Positions 49,199 through 60,123 of a stretch of DNA of 64,000 nt are shown here, piece after piece. Position 1 is the stretch's first letter; the number at the start of each line of letters is the position of its first letter. The position numbers and the translations under genes are program-made. The stretch is from Endothia cerciana. Taxonomy: Eukaryota; Ascomycota; Sordariomycetes; Diaporthales; Cryphonectriaceae. The stretch spans positions 33,163 through 97,162 of the forward strand of contig JALRMH010000078.1 of assembly GCA_026119935.1 (NCBI GenBank), read 5' to 3'. Below the pieces are notes generated by a model, which was given only the letters and a program-made list of their open reading frames with translations, made no database searches and was not told the origin of the DNA.

Positions 49199-49815
49199 CT
49201 TCTTTCCCCGCAGTTGTATCGTTTGGAGGGCCACTGAAAACTAGGGCAGGGCAGGGCTTGCCTTGCCCTGCCTCGTCTTGCCGTGTTGGGGTAGAGGCAG
49301 TCAGCCAGTCAGTCCTGCAGGCCGGCTGCTCGACACCCTCCGTCCTCCCACCGAGGGCATCATGACACCCGCCGACGACCTTGAGCGGCGTCGGGAAGCG
49401 CGAGCTGGGTCTGATCTGGCCCCGGGTGGAGGCAAAGACCTGACGTCCAATTAAGGTTATGGGGCGGTGGGGAGGCCTTCCTCCTGGCCTGATCAGGGTT
49501 AGGGGTTCCCACCCTGAGCGCGGCAGCGTACGGATGTACAGTACGCATCCGCATCGCTCCACCACAGCACAGCAGCCCGCTTCCACCGCCCGGGTTGACG
49601 GGCCACGCCTGTGCTGATTCCCCTCCCCTCCCCCAGCGCCGAGGGACCACAACCCCCATCCTGACCCATCATCGCCTTCGCCGACGCGACGGACCTCGTC
49701 GGGAAGTGGTTCGCCCTGTTTTCAAGGCCCAGATCGCCACCGGTCCTCGGAGGTCGACGCGACGACTTCAGCGGAGGACCAGACCCGCCACGTCCATTGA
49801 CTCACTCGTCCCACG

Positions 49816-51360
49816 ATGCCTCCCCGAAAACGCAGGCGCCCATCGGACCCCCAGCACCCCGTCTCCCCAGCGGCGCCCGCCGCAGACCCCGGCGGTGCTG
49901 ACTCGTCGCCCTCCCACCCGTCCACCTCGCTGCCCGGCGGCGACGAGGGCCTCCCGCCCTTTCTCAACACAACCTTCTCCACCTACCGCGTGTCACCCCT
50001 CTACATCGGCTCCCAGCCCCTGACCCAGGATCGCCTACACGTGCTATCCCAGCGGCTCCGCGATCTGCTGGTCGGCGATGTCGTCCGGGGCGTCGAGGTC
50101 GGCCTGGACCGGGCGCCTGATGATGGTGCCATGAGGCGGGCCGGTGCGCTGGAGGTCGTGGCGATGGGGTGGGTGAGGCTTGAGGACCTGCTTGGGAGGT
50201 ACGTCGCCGGGGACGGTGAGGAGCCCCTGCCGGCACAGGACCAAGACCCTGACGGCTCTACCTCCACGCTGGAGGCTGGTGCGCCGCCCGGCAAGCGGAG
50301 GGCCCTGCAGATCTCCATGCAGTATGAGAATGCCGAGTGTGCCGCCCTGCTTCTTCCTACCTTCCGGGCAGCGAGGCCGACCGCCGAGACACAGGACACG
50401 TCGGGCCAGGGTGCATCGCCTATGTCACCCTCGCTTTTCGCCTCTGGAGGTGGCAGGCCCGGCGAGGATGACCATGGTTTCTCGCACCTCCCCCTTCTCC
50501 TCCTGCGTATGCCCGCCCCGCTCAAGACCATCATCGTCGGTTTTATCAGCCGCACCTTCGACTGCCGGATCAGCCCCTTGGGCCTGGGCACGCGCAGTCT
50601 CGTCGGCGCACTGGAGCGGTGGATCAGTACTTCCAGGGTGCCTACCGCGGGCCACTTCGCGAGGGACGTCTCGCTCACCTTGGGTTTCCATGCGCCTGCT
50701 GTGGCGCAGCCCCATCAGAAGCAGGCGGACCCTAACGGACAGGAGCAGGCGGAGGGGGGGGACGAGGAGGAGGCCGGGGGCACCCAGGAGCCGGAAACGC
50801 CCATGGGGATCAAATCGATAGACGTCATCATTCGCAACCCCGACTTGCGACGCTTCGTCAGGGCGGGCAGGGCCTCCGAGTCTGGGCGGGCCAGAGCCCT
50901 GGGACGGGCCGCTGACGGGCAAGACGCATCGGTCCGCAGCGGCATCTGGGATACGTTCGGGCCCGTCAAGCGCAGGAGGCTGGGTGGCGGGAAAGATGAG
51001 GAGAGCTGGACCTGGCGACGCTGGGACTCTCGATCGGAGCAATCCGGTGCAGCCGCGTCTGACCCCGCACCGTCACAGCCCTTCACCGAGGCGCTGGCAC
51101 AGTATGTGCGGGAGCATCTGGCGCTGGACATGTTCCATCCTGCCGTTCGGGTCACCAAGATTGCATGTGGGGGGTTCGTGCTCTCGGAGGGCAGGGTCAA
51201 GATCCTTGGGGCCGCGCCAGGTCGCGGTGGAGGCGATGTCCTGTCAGATACGAACCAGAGGGCGGTATGGGCAGTGCTGGATGGCCTACTGGACAGGGCG
51301 GACGTCAAGCCCGTGGGGCACTTGTTGGCCGGGGCAAGTGCTTTGTCCGAAAGAGCGTGA
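49816..51360 (+). CDS. Kinetochore Sim4/CCAN complex subunit Fta1 (CENP-L)-like protein
   Basis: An uninterrupted frame of 514 residues from ATG (MPPRKRRRPSD, a likely nuclear-localisation signal). After a Pro/Ser-rich leader comes FLNTTFSTYRVSPLYIGSQP and then LRDLLVGDVVRGVEVGL, the pattern I associate with the Sim4_Fta1 family. A second conserved block is HLPLLLLRMPAPLKTIIV followed by FISRTFDCRISPL and SLVGALERWI (about residues 225-275). The C-terminal part (FTEALAQYVREHLALDMFHP, VRVTKIACGGFVLSEGRVK) completes the usual fold. Fta1/CENP-L belongs to the inner kinetochore CCAN and pairs with Mis15/CENP-N at centromeres. The inserted acidic and Gly-rich linkers (about 315-335 and 360-420) vary in the family. 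Assignment is from remembered family pattern, not alignment. Confidence 0.75.
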   Translation: MPPRKRRRPSDPQHPVSPAAPAADPGGADSSPSHPSTSLPGGDEGLPPFLNTTFSTYRVSPLYIGSQPLTQDRLHVLSQRLRDLLVGDVVRGVEVGLDRAPDDGAMRRAGALEVVAMGWVRLEDLLGRYVAGDGEEPLPAQDQDPDGSTSTLEAGAPPGKRRALQISMQYENAECAALLLPTFRAARPTAETQDTSGQGASPMSPSLFASGGGRPGEDDHGFSHLPLLLLRMPAPLKTIIVGFISRTFDCRISPLGLGTRSLVGALERWISTSRVPTAGHFARDVSLTLGFHAPAVAQPHQKQADPNGQEQAEGGDEEEAGGTQEPETPMGIKSIDVIIRNPDLRRFVRAGRASESGRARALGRAADGQDASVRSGIWDTFGPVKRRRLGGGKDEESWTWRRWDSRSEQSGAAASDPAPSQPFTEALAQYVREHLALDMFHPAVRVTKIACGGFVLSEGRVKILGAAPGRGGGDVLSDTNQRAVWAVLDGLLDRADVKPVGHLLAGASALSERA

Positions 51361-51650
51361 GGGGTTGTAGGCCGGTCATCCCGCGGCACGACGGGTTGGG
51401 GTTGGCACATTATTGTATCAGGGTCAACGTGGGGACATTCACGGTATCACATCTCATCGAGGCCCTTGCCTGAAGTTATCGCAGGATTGAAAAGAATCGT
51501 CGGTGCACTCATCCCATGCGGTATGCCTGGCTACCACGTAAGGGCCCATGTTGAGAAGACCGGAACGCCTTCTTGGGCCAGCCCGGGTATCATCTGAACT
51601 TCCCACCATGTCTTTCCCATTTCCCAAACACGGTCCGGTAAATAACCCAA

Positions 51651-52531
51651 TCAACAACCGACAGAGAAACCAAATGACCCATCAAACACAAAGTCTGGCT
51701 CCTCCCTCATGGACCTGAGCAGGTCCAGGCCCGGCACCTCGCGTCTCGAGAAGAACGACAGCAGGTTCCCCATATCCTCCTCCGTCATGTCGCAGAACGC
51801 CTCCCAGCTGTACGCGTCGCTCACCCTGATCATCCACGCCATCCTCGTGCCCACCTGGTCACCCCCGGGCGCGATCCTCCTCAGCATGCCGCGCAGCCTG
51901 CCGACCTTCTCGATGGCCGCGCCCGCGCCCTCGGGCAGCGACCCGGCGATGTGCTTCCGTATGGTGCTCGCCAGCCTGGGGCCCTTGCCGTTGGTGCTCA
52001 CCATGACCTGCAGCGGCCCGTCGCGGTGCACGCTGCCGAAGTAGAAGTCGCACTCCGGGGGCACGTCGGCGATGTTGGCGGCGATGCGCCGCGCCCTGCA
52101 CAGCTGCCAGATCTCGGTGGAGGCCCGCGGGTCGTCGATCGCGGCCAGGACCAGGCTGATGGCCGGGTCGTCCAGGTCGGAGGGCTCGAACCGGCGGTCG
52201 ACGTGCGTGACCTGGCTGCGGGCGACGCGGTGCGCCACCTCCGGGTTGAGGCCGGCGGTGGGACTTATGACGGTCACGAGGGCGTCGGCGTTGAGGCAGT
52301 TGAGGATCCGTCCCGCCGCGACCTGAAGAGAAGATCGGGTCAGCCAGCCAGCCAGCCGGACAGTCATATCGGAGCGGGCTAGGGAGGGGAAAGGAAGGGT
52401 TCGTGGGCCCGTGTGGAAAGACTTACCTCGCCGCCGCCGACGACGAGGACCTTCTTGCCTCTGATCTGCCAGGCGAGGATCAGGCTGCCTCCACCTTGGA
52501 CCTCGGGGAATTCACCGCCCTGTTCACCCAT
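51651..52531 (-). CDS. MET8: Sirohaem synthase, Met8-like (precorrin-2 dehydrogenase/ferrochelatase)
   Basis: Two exons (52531-52427 and 52322-51651) join in phase 0 to give 258 residues. The NAD+-binding Rossmann motif spans the junction: KKVLVVGGGE/VAAGRILNCL. It is followed by TVISPTAGLNPEVA, the strand VLAAIDDP, and the conserved NIADVPPECDFYFGSVHRDGPLQV block, whose Asp is the catalytic residue known for Met8p. VSTNGKGPRLA and KHIAGSLPEGAGAAIEKVG continue the fold. The enzyme oxidises precorrin-2 to sirohydrochlorin and inserts iron to make sirohaem, the cofactor of sulfite and nitrite reductases. Length is close to yeast Met8p. It is transcribed divergently from the FYVE gene. The intron is 104 bp. 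Confidence 0.92.
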
Positions 52532-53291
52532 GATGCTTGTGATCTAGGTCGGGAGAGTCATGAGGAAGGAGGACACCGGATCAGAATTTTGACTGCCCTT
52601 CATGCTCCCTAGGGAGAGGGAGAAGGGCACCATAGTAACTAGGGATTGAATGATCATATCCGGCCGACGCCGGCCAGAAAATGCGATAACGATAACCAGC
52701 CTCGGGCTAGTTCCGCAGTCACTACAGGGAAGCTGCTAGCAGGATACTCAAGCCAGCACCACTGCCTGGTGAGCCGTGGGCGTACCCATCTATCCTGCCC
52801 CTGTCCGCATCACCGCCGCCCTGAGGGCACTGCGACCTGACGCGAACAGGCACCCCTCCCCACCACGAAAGCGCTACGGGACCGCCGCATGGTTCAAGGT
52901 TGTAGCGGCTCAGGCGGCCATGTCCCAGCATGTCGTTATGCCTCGAGACGACTCCACCAGGGCCGTGCTCCCCTCAAGACAACCAGCGAACTCTCCCATC
53001 CACGAGAAGCAGGCAGGCAGGCAGACAGGCAGGCAGGCAGGCAGGCAGTCAGTCAGTCAGTCAGTCAGTCAGTCAGTCAGTCAGTCAGTCAGTCAGTCAG
53101 TCAGTCAGTCAGTCACAAGCAATTCCTGCCGAAGCGAAGCACAAGAATGTCTCTGATGCATCCTCGTCACCGCCCTGCCACACCCCAGCCCAACTAGACC
53201 GCCGTCCTACACGACCAACCAGCCCTTATCCTCTGGGCCCTCCGGCGGCTTGACGGGCAGCGCCTCGTCACCGCCCTCGCCTTCGCCCAGT
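52532..53291. other. Bidirectional promoter region between MET8-like and PEP7-like genes
   Basis: The 760 bp between two divergent start codons must hold both promoters. No gene is present. Its centre is the tetranucleotide microsatellite listed next. Confidence 0.6.
53009..53115. repeat. Compound (GCAG)n(TCAG)n tetranucleotide microsatellite
   Basis: Nine or ten GCAG-type units, with one GCAGACAG variant, change by one base into about 17 perfect TCAG units. It is open on all three plus frames and lies about 180 bp upstream of the FYVE start codon. Confidence 0.97.
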
Positions 53292-55468
53292 ATGTCGGGC
53301 CGGAAGCTCGGGGGAGGGAGGGTCCTCGGCAGCGGGAAGGGCCTCGCCCCGCCGCCGCAGCAGCAGCAACAGCAAGGCAGGGTCCCGAGGGCGACAAGCC
53401 CCTATGCGCCATCCGATTCCAGCTCCGTCTCCCAGTACTCCAACTCCCGCGACTCCTTCTCCCCGCCGTCTTCCAGCCCCGTGCCCGACTTTGGGCCCCA
53501 GGATCTCGCCTCGAGGATCAGCATCGGGGGCCCCTCCAATGGCGACGCCGCCAGCGCCAGGCTGGTCTGCCCGATCTGTGAGGAGGAGATGGTACGCGCC
53601 AGCTCCCCCCCCCCCCCTCCAAACCCACGTAACACATCATCAGTCACTCGTGAGGGCGACGGGAATGCTGACCGCTCACGCTGTAGCTGACACTGCTCCA
53701 ACTCAACCGGCACATCGACGATAATCACCAGGAACTCCCCGCGATAGAACAGGACGAGGTCAAGACATGGTTCGACAAGCAGGTCCTCAAGGCGAAGCGC
53801 TTCCAGCCGCTGACCCTCATCAACTCCAAGCTGCGGGGCCTCGAGGTCTTCGAGTCCAACGAGACACAACCCATAGCGCCCCCTCCCAGCGCGTCCGGCC
53901 CCCGACCACCCCTAGACTCCGTCATCGACCCGGAAGAGCTGGTGACTAGGAAACACTGGCAGAGGCCGACGGGGAATGACAGGTGTACGGAACCGGCATG
54001 CGGTAAGAGTCTGGGCCCCATGGCTGGTAGCATCAACTGCAGGAAGTGCGGGAGGCTGTTCTGCGAGGTGCACACCATGTACCAGATGAGACTGTCGAGG
54101 TCTGCAAGCCATGACCCGGTCAGGGGCTGCTGGTGTCGAGTATGCGAGACCTGCTACAAGTCACGGGATGGGTATAACGACCACAACGGTGTCGTGGTCG
54201 ACCATACGAACATGTTTGCAGAGGCCAGGAGGAAGAAGGTCGAGCGACATAACCTGGAGATCCAGCGGCTCGAGAAGCGCCTCACAAGGCTCACCCAACT
54301 GCTGGCGAACCCGCCCGACGAGGGAGCAGGTGCCGGAGGAAGTCTGCTATCACCCGTCGCAAATCTAGCCGGGCAGAAGACCGTGCGCAAACAGCTGGAA
54401 CAGTCAGTCGTGACGTGGGAGGAAGACTCAAGGGTCCCTCGGTGCCCGTTCTGCCAGCAGGAATTCTCGTGGTCATTCAGGAGGCACCACTGTCGGATGT
54501 GCGGCAGGGTGGTCTGCGCGGACGCCCAGACACTGTGCTCGAGTGAGGTGGGCTTGAATGTCAACAAGCCGCTTTCCAATGGCACGGGAGTGACTAATGG
54601 GACGGGGGGCGAGAAGGCGAGGTCGCCTGCCAGCAACCAGGTCAGCGTCGACGTTCGCATGTGTCGCGATTGCAAGACGACCATCTTCTCAAAACGCGAC
54701 TTTGCAGAATCAGTGGCGCACAGGCCCCCAGACCAGCGTGCCTACGAGACGCTGCGGCAGTTTGAGCGCGGCATCAAGATGCTCATGCCGTCCTTTCAAC
54801 GGGCGCTCCTGGCACTCCAGCCCCCAGAGGACGAGTTCTCGTCCGACAGGCCGCCTCCATCGCACGCACAGATCCAGGAGGCCGGCAAGTTGCGGAGGAG
54901 GCTGACGGACAGCTTCACAAAATACAACCTCGCGGCGAAGCGGCTGCGCGACATGAAGACGACCAGCCCGACACAGCTGAGGTTGCAAAAGAATATCTAC
55001 ACGGCGGCCAGCGGCTTCCTGCACACATACATGCTGCCTATGAAGAGCGTGCCCAAGATGCTGAAAAGCAACACCTCGAATAACCATCGGAGGCTGCTCT
55101 CCGCAAACGACCGGCACAGCAGCCCCGGCTCTGCGGCGGCGGCCCTCTCGCCGTTGCGCAACGGCGAGCTGGCGGACCCCGGGTCGGAGACAGCCAGCCT
55201 GGCGGGCGCGAGCGAGACCAGCACGGCGGTCTCGGCGCTCGAGACGGAGGAGAAGGAGCTCCGCGAGCGGCTGGTCGTGCTGGAGGAGCAGCGTTTCCTG
55301 GTCAAGGAGATGGTGAACAATGCCCGGGGCTCGAGACGCTTCGAGGAGGTCAGTGCCCTGAACAAGAACGTGGAAGAGCTTGACCGCGAGATCTCTAGCC
55401 TGAGAAAGGCCGTCGATGGGGTTGAGGAGAGGTGGGAGGGCGTGTATACCAACGGGGCGGGCGCGTGA
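53292..55468 (+). CDS. PEP7: FYVE zinc-finger endosomal protein, Pep7/Vac1 (rabenosyn-5) family
   Basis: Exons 53292-53591 and 53687-55468 join in phase 0, giving 693 residues. An N-terminal C2H2-type finger is completed across the intron: CPICEEEM then LTLLQLNRHIDDNH. Two FYVE-type fingers follow, one with CTEPACGKSLGP, INCRKCGRLFCEVHT and CRVCETCY, the second with CPFCQQEFSWSFRRHHCRMCGRVVCAD, which carries the RRHHCR phosphoinositide-binding motif. A helical region and a C-terminal coiled coil (about 600-680) complete the layout. Pep7/Vac1 binds PI3P and Rab5/Vps21 on endosomes and promotes SNARE-dependent fusion for vacuolar protein sorting. MSGRKLGGGRVLGSGK is the usual start in filamentous fungi; the upstream codon at 53250 is TTG. 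Poly-Gln/Pro lies near residue 25. Confidence 0.93.
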
Positions 55469-56427
55469 CAGAGAGTGCTCGCATGAAAGCGCGCGTCATG
55501 CGGGTCTAGAGACAAACAGACATATGCACAACTCAAATGGAGTCAATGGGCATAGCACGGAGTTTGGGAAAAGGCGCAACAGCAATTGATGGGCGGCTGG
55601 TACTTTTTTTTTTTTTTTTTGGTTTTTTTTTTTTTTTTTTCTTTTTAAATTACGGACGGGACTATCTATCTATCGTCTGTGTGTCTCCTGATGTGTACTG
55701 TCGAGATCCTCCAAGACACCAGATAGCGCTAACCCAATGTTGAATACGTCGGGACTGGTTCTCCTGCTTCACCCGTGGACAAGGTCGGTCTTGTAGGGGG
55801 CTGGGATGACGACCATGGGAGCCTATATGTATGTAACTCGTCCCCCTTTTCCCCCTCTTTCCATGTCGTGCGAAGGAGCGAGCTGACAAGAAGCAGTGCG
55901 GCACTGCTGTAGTGCTCAGTAGGATGATATCCGCAGTATGGAAGCTGCCTCCCAAGGCACCCAGCGCCCGTCGGAACGTCTTCCTGCAAGTGCGGCGACG
56001 TCGAGATGGCCGTGTCTCTTCTGCGCCGCCAACTGCCCTGGCGGACAACGGCCGCCACTATGTGCTCCTTCCTGCTGCAGTCGCCCCGAGCAGCTCGAGG
56101 CCATTTCAAGCACGAAGGAGCCATCGAGGGGGACGCTGGATTACATTCAAGAGAAAAACATCGATGGCGCCATCTGCTCCCTCCCGGCTTCGAAAGTTGT
56201 GGATTGCCTACACACACCCCTCGACTCCCGCTTCCCTCACATCTCCCACCGCCATCTTAATCCTCTCTCCGTCTCTCGCAAAAGTATTGTCTACCTTGTC
56301 ATCCGTTGATCTCTATATCATCCTTTTGTCTTCCTTGCTTCAATCCCCTTTGGTCAAGACACCACAAGTAGACGCCAGCCTGCTCTCGCGCGCTTCGCTG
56401 TGGTTCTTCGACACCCACGCAGCCGGG
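55469..56427. other. Intergenic and probable 5' UTR region
   Basis: It includes the poly-T tract listed next. The pyrimidine-rich DNA at 56195-56350 is likely the promoter or 5' UTR of the CVNH gene. The open frame reaching back to 55912 has no family-like content before the ATG at 56428. Confidence 0.55.
55604..55646. repeat. Poly-T tract interrupted by GG
   Basis: Two T runs of about 17-18, separated by GG, about 140 bp after the FYVE stop. Confidence 0.95.
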
Positions 56428-57102
56428 ATGAAGACATTGTGGCTCCTCCCTGCCCTTGCCGGCTATGCCGGAGCGATGGTTCCTGATCGCAACTTCATGC
56501 ATGTCTGCGATGACCTCTCGCTGACCCCGAGCTCCGGGATCTTATCTGGGGCTTGCGGCTCGGGCGGCCAGGAGCCCGTCAGGACCTCCGTCAACCTCAA
56601 CGGGTGTCTTGGCTGGGGCCCTACTCGAGACCCGGAGCCGATCAAGTACACGGACAATGAATTATTCCCCATCGATGAGTAAGTAATTCGTCTGAACAGT
56701 CTGTTCTGCCCTTTCAGATGCAGAATGAGATTCTTCCCCTGCTTCTAATTCCCCCTTTCCCCCCCCCCCCCCCGCCCCTCGTCTTCTCTCCTTCAAGGAA
56801 GTGCTTTGACGTTCTGTGTTCTAGAGGTCATTTTTCCAACTTCTGCAATTCGTGCGTCCTCATCAAGCCGGGCGAGTCTTCGACTCAAGTCGGATACATC
56901 TTGTGCAGCTGCGCGCCCGAGGGCTCAGACATTAGACTTGAGGCTACGTACGATCTGAGTAGGTTGTTCACCGATCCGGCCTCACTTTTTCCCCATTATC
57001 GTGCGCCTGGTCTGATCAACGTCTGCAGCCAAGATCGTTAATGTCAGTAGCGATGGCTGCCTTCAATGCTTGAGTGCCAAACAAGACTGTGCCGCGAGAT
57101 AG
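56428..57102 (+). CDS. Secreted cyanovirin-N homology (CVNH) lectin-like protein (exons 1-3)
   Basis: Exons 56428-56678, 56825-56958 and 57029-57102 join in frame, giving about 152 residues with a TAG stop. MKTLWLLPALAGYAGA is a signal peptide. Two CVNH-type half-repeats follow: NFMHVCDDLSLTPSSGILSGACG...VNLNGCLGWG in exon 1, and GHFSNFCNSCVL...YILCSCAPEGS...YDLTKIVNVSSDGCLQC across exons 2-3, each with the family's paired Cys and LxL...C pattern. CVNH domains bind mannose-type glycans in several fungal lectins; binding here is inferred, not shown. The reading frame after the TAG stays open for 2.1 kb. An alternative 90-bp intron (57043-57132) would remove the stop and fuse both parts, at the cost of the last CVNH strand. 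Confidence 0.75.
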
Positions 57103-57132
57103 GCTACTGCGGATGGACACGATGGCGGTCAG

Positions 57133-57590
57133 CCTGACAAAGCTCTTGGCTTGATTGGTCTGCGCGCTGTATTGGACCTCATCGACAACAGCACGTGTGA
57201 GTACATGCTGAACACAACGGCCAGGTCTTATCCCCAGGTGCTTCCAAGGTCGTACCACAATACCAGCCTTGAAGCTTGCCCGCATGACGATGGGCTCTGC
57301 TGCTTCCAGAAAGAAAACATACGGGACTCTGCGAGGGAGGGATTCAAACTCATTCAGGCCGGGGAGTATTTTTACAGGATCCACTTCAAGTCTTCCACAG
57401 GCGGCTCCGAAGAGGCTGAGAACTGGTATACACACCTCGCCATGGTCTACAGAATCTGCAAGGATAAGGAAACGTACACGTGCGAGGACGGCGACACCCC
57501 TCCGCCGTACGATTTACCTGAGCCGAGTGGAACATCAGAGAAGACTTTGAGCAAGACGTCAAAGAGAGGTAGAAAATCAAAGCAGCCGAC

Positions 57591-57622
<32 letters not shown>

Positions 57623-59262
57623 CCACAAGCCCTACGACTGCATCCACCAGCAGGAGCAGCAACAGCTCAAGTACAAGTGGATCGAAGGGCAAGAGGGCGA
57701 CCCCAGCTTCAAATCCTTCCCGAGCCGGCTTCGGACTTCATGATCTGCTCTTTCACCTCTCGAATCGCCGAGCAGAGGAGCCTGAAACGGGGCCCTCCAA
57801 AACCATCACTGTCACTCTTCCGGGTGACACTCCAGGGATGATCACCATGACCCTTCCCTATTTTGCTGACTCTTCCACGCCAATGTCAACGACGACTGAG
57901 CTTGGGCAAGGCCGGCTCACATCTGTACTTGGCGCCGATGCCGAGGGAGCACTTCCGACCTCGACAACATCACGAAGAGTCACTGGCATTCCTGACATCG
58001 TGTTCCCCACAGCGCCGACCGTGACCAGATGGGGCGCATCGCCGACTGTCGCAGTCTCACAGTCACCCAATTCGACGCGGCCAGCGGTTGTCTTTCATTC
58101 CGAAGAAGTCAACAAATCATCGCTTGGTAACCTGATTGCTGGGCATCTCGAGATCAAGACGAGCAAAGTCGTCATGGTACAGATGAGGATGTCGACAATT
58201 TGCCACAAGGTCCAGAACGATTCCGGCGAGTATCGGACTTCATGTGACAGGCACCTCGACCTGCCTGAACTTACACTGAAGGGATCTGACAAGTCAAAGG
58301 TGCGGTTCAAGGACGGCCTGGCTCCCCTGGACCTAGGTGAGGTAGTTGCGGAAATGACAGACATCGACTCCGACAACAAGGACTACATCGTCGAGCTGGG
58401 CGTGGAGCTACCTTGCAAGAGTCTCCATCGCGTTGGCCTCCGTTGCTGGGGGCATGAAATGTCAATTCGGTTGCGCTCGGTGCCACAACTCCAGTCGGCC
58501 AGCCTCATCGCTGCACACGAGCTCGCCCTGCCTCCCAACACCACCAACCCCGTGACTATCGACCTGGAAAGGCTGGACGCTGGCGCCCTGGTCAACATCA
58601 TGCTCAATGCCACCAATATCGACGAAGTCCATAAGGCTGAGCTCCAGCTGAAAGTCAAGGCCGTGTGCGCCTCAAACAAGGGCGCCAGGGGCTGTTCCGA
58701 CGTGGTTATAGAGATGGCCGGCGCCCCCGTTCAGCGCGCCGAGCTCATGGCAACACTGGCGCCATCATCATCAAGGACAGGGACAAGCGCCACGATCAGG
58801 ACAAAGTCCAGCACCACGACCATGACAAAGTCAAGCGCCACGGGCAAGACCAAGACGACCAAGACCAAGACCAAGACGAAGAAGGTCATCAAGACGAAGA
58901 CCAAGAAGCTTCGGCCCTCGACGACCACGCAGACCCTGACCAGCGCCGTAACCACGAATAGCACCATGCGCTCGGCGAAGTCCAGTGCCACGAAGAGCCC
59001 ACCGCCCACTTCGGCCAAGCTGACCCTGGCCAGCGCAGTGAGGCTGAGCAGCACGACCAGCTCGTCGTCGAACTCGACAACGCATACGAAGCCGTCCACG
59101 GGCCTGGCCGAGATGCCATTTCCCATCCAGTCGCCTGAGCAAATGTCCACCGGGGGACCTGGTGTGCAGGAGGATACGGATACGTCCCCGGTCCAAGAAG
59201 TGAGCACGGTACATGTCATGACTACGCCGTCTACTACCACGGCCCCCGTGACGACCGTCTGA
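57133..59262 (+). CDS. Ser/Thr-rich extracellular-type sequence; probably 3' part of the CVNH gene
   Basis: About 710 residues in the same frame as the CVNH exons. There is no ATG until 57208, and that Met is not followed by a signal peptide, although the sequence looks extracellular. It has paired cysteines (STCEYML, LEACPHDDGLCCFQ, RICKDKETYTCED), many N-glycosylation sequons (MLNTTARS, YHNTSL, MLNATN) and long Ser/Thr-rich stretches suited to O-glycosylation. A poly-Ser run near 57591-57619 is coded by AGC repeats. A compact region (about 58110-58730) has regular beta-like spacing and four cysteines (ICHKV, SCDRH, LPCKSL, LRCWGH). A Lys-Thr-rich repeat and a Ser/Thr-rich tail end the protein without a hydrophobic GPI signal. 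The 5' boundary at 57133 assumes the acceptor after GGTCAG. No domain is named. Confidence 0.6.
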
Positions 59263-60123
59263 AGCAGAGCTCATATCATCGAAGCAAGGGGCACGGTGAG
59301 TATTTGATGTCATCGATGTATGTGGCGTTTTTCGCACAGGATAATGTGGGCTTAGAACTCGCATGGGCGAGCCTGGAGGCCAACTTGAGCGTCCGTCGAT
59401 CCATCTGGGGGTCCGAAGATCCTGGGGCCACTGTACCTAGAAATCAAAGCATTGATTGACCTTATCAATACCAATACACCTTTCAGGCTGCAAACTACTT
59501 TGCGGTGGGCCACGCGAACTTGCACTGAGCCGAAGTGGATGTACACGTAGACAATTATTTTCTTACTCAAACTCCTACCCTATACTGCTCCATCATGAGC
59601 AAGAGTTACTCTGCCGGTCGTGAGGCATACGGAACAACCGATAGAATCGTGGTATCAAGTGCCCAAAAAAAAAAAGGCCAACCGCCATCGTAATCAAGAT
59701 TAAACCCAAACCGAACAAATCAGGTCTTTCCAGACCCACTAACAACCGGGTGGCCCGTCTCATGAACACCAGTAACAGTCACTCGCGAAACATAACCGAA
59801 GGTGAGAAATCCGTGCCCTCGGAGTTGAAGACGCCCCCAGAGCTGCAAACGACCCAGTCCCGTCTCGCCGGAGAAGAAAAAGAACATGACTGTCTTACGG
59901 GGGTAACGATAAGCCTCTCGGCAGGTGCAGGTGAGATCGCAGGCGTCTGCCTGGCCGGAGTGGCAGGCCTCTCATCAGTGGGAACCACCGCCGCCGCCGC
60001 CGCCGCCGCAGCAGCAGCAGCAGCAGCCCGGGCTGGAGAGGAGCTCGAGGGAGGGGTCGCCAGCGCGGGCATCCGGTGAGGCGCGGCAGGACGTCTGGCG
60101 GGAAGGGTGGTGGGCGGCAAGCA
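59263..60123. other. Convergent intergenic region
   Basis: This is the 3' flank of the Ser/Thr-rich gene (+) and of the APSES gene (-). An A11 run lies near 59665. Poly-Ala and poly-Pro frames over the trinucleotide repeat (next entry) look artificial. Confidence 0.5.
59987..60028. repeat. (CCG)n(CAG)n trinucleotide repeat
   Basis: About eight CCG units pass into about six CAG units. They lie about 100 bp beyond the APSES gene stop, in probable 3' UTR. Confidence 0.92.

Larger units (their letters stand above)
47250..49815. other. Gene-poor region upstream of katG and fta1-like gene
   Basis: About 2.5 kb between divergent genes. It contains G/C homopolymers (47540-47565, 48639-48650), a CTG/CTC repeat and an AT-rich tract, listed separately. 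Small two-strand frames (for example 48398-48871) look like chance. The T/C-rich 49600-49815 stretch probably holds the 5' UTR of the gene at 49816. Confidence 0.5.

Noticed and set aside
52776..53253. Plus-strand frames through the TCAG microsatellite
   Set aside because: A tetranucleotide repeat is open in all frames, producing Ser-Val-Gln strings; not coding.
59779..60120. Frames with poly-Ala and poly-Pro near the APSES 3' end
   Set aside because: They depend on the CCG/CAG repeat and have no conserved flanks.
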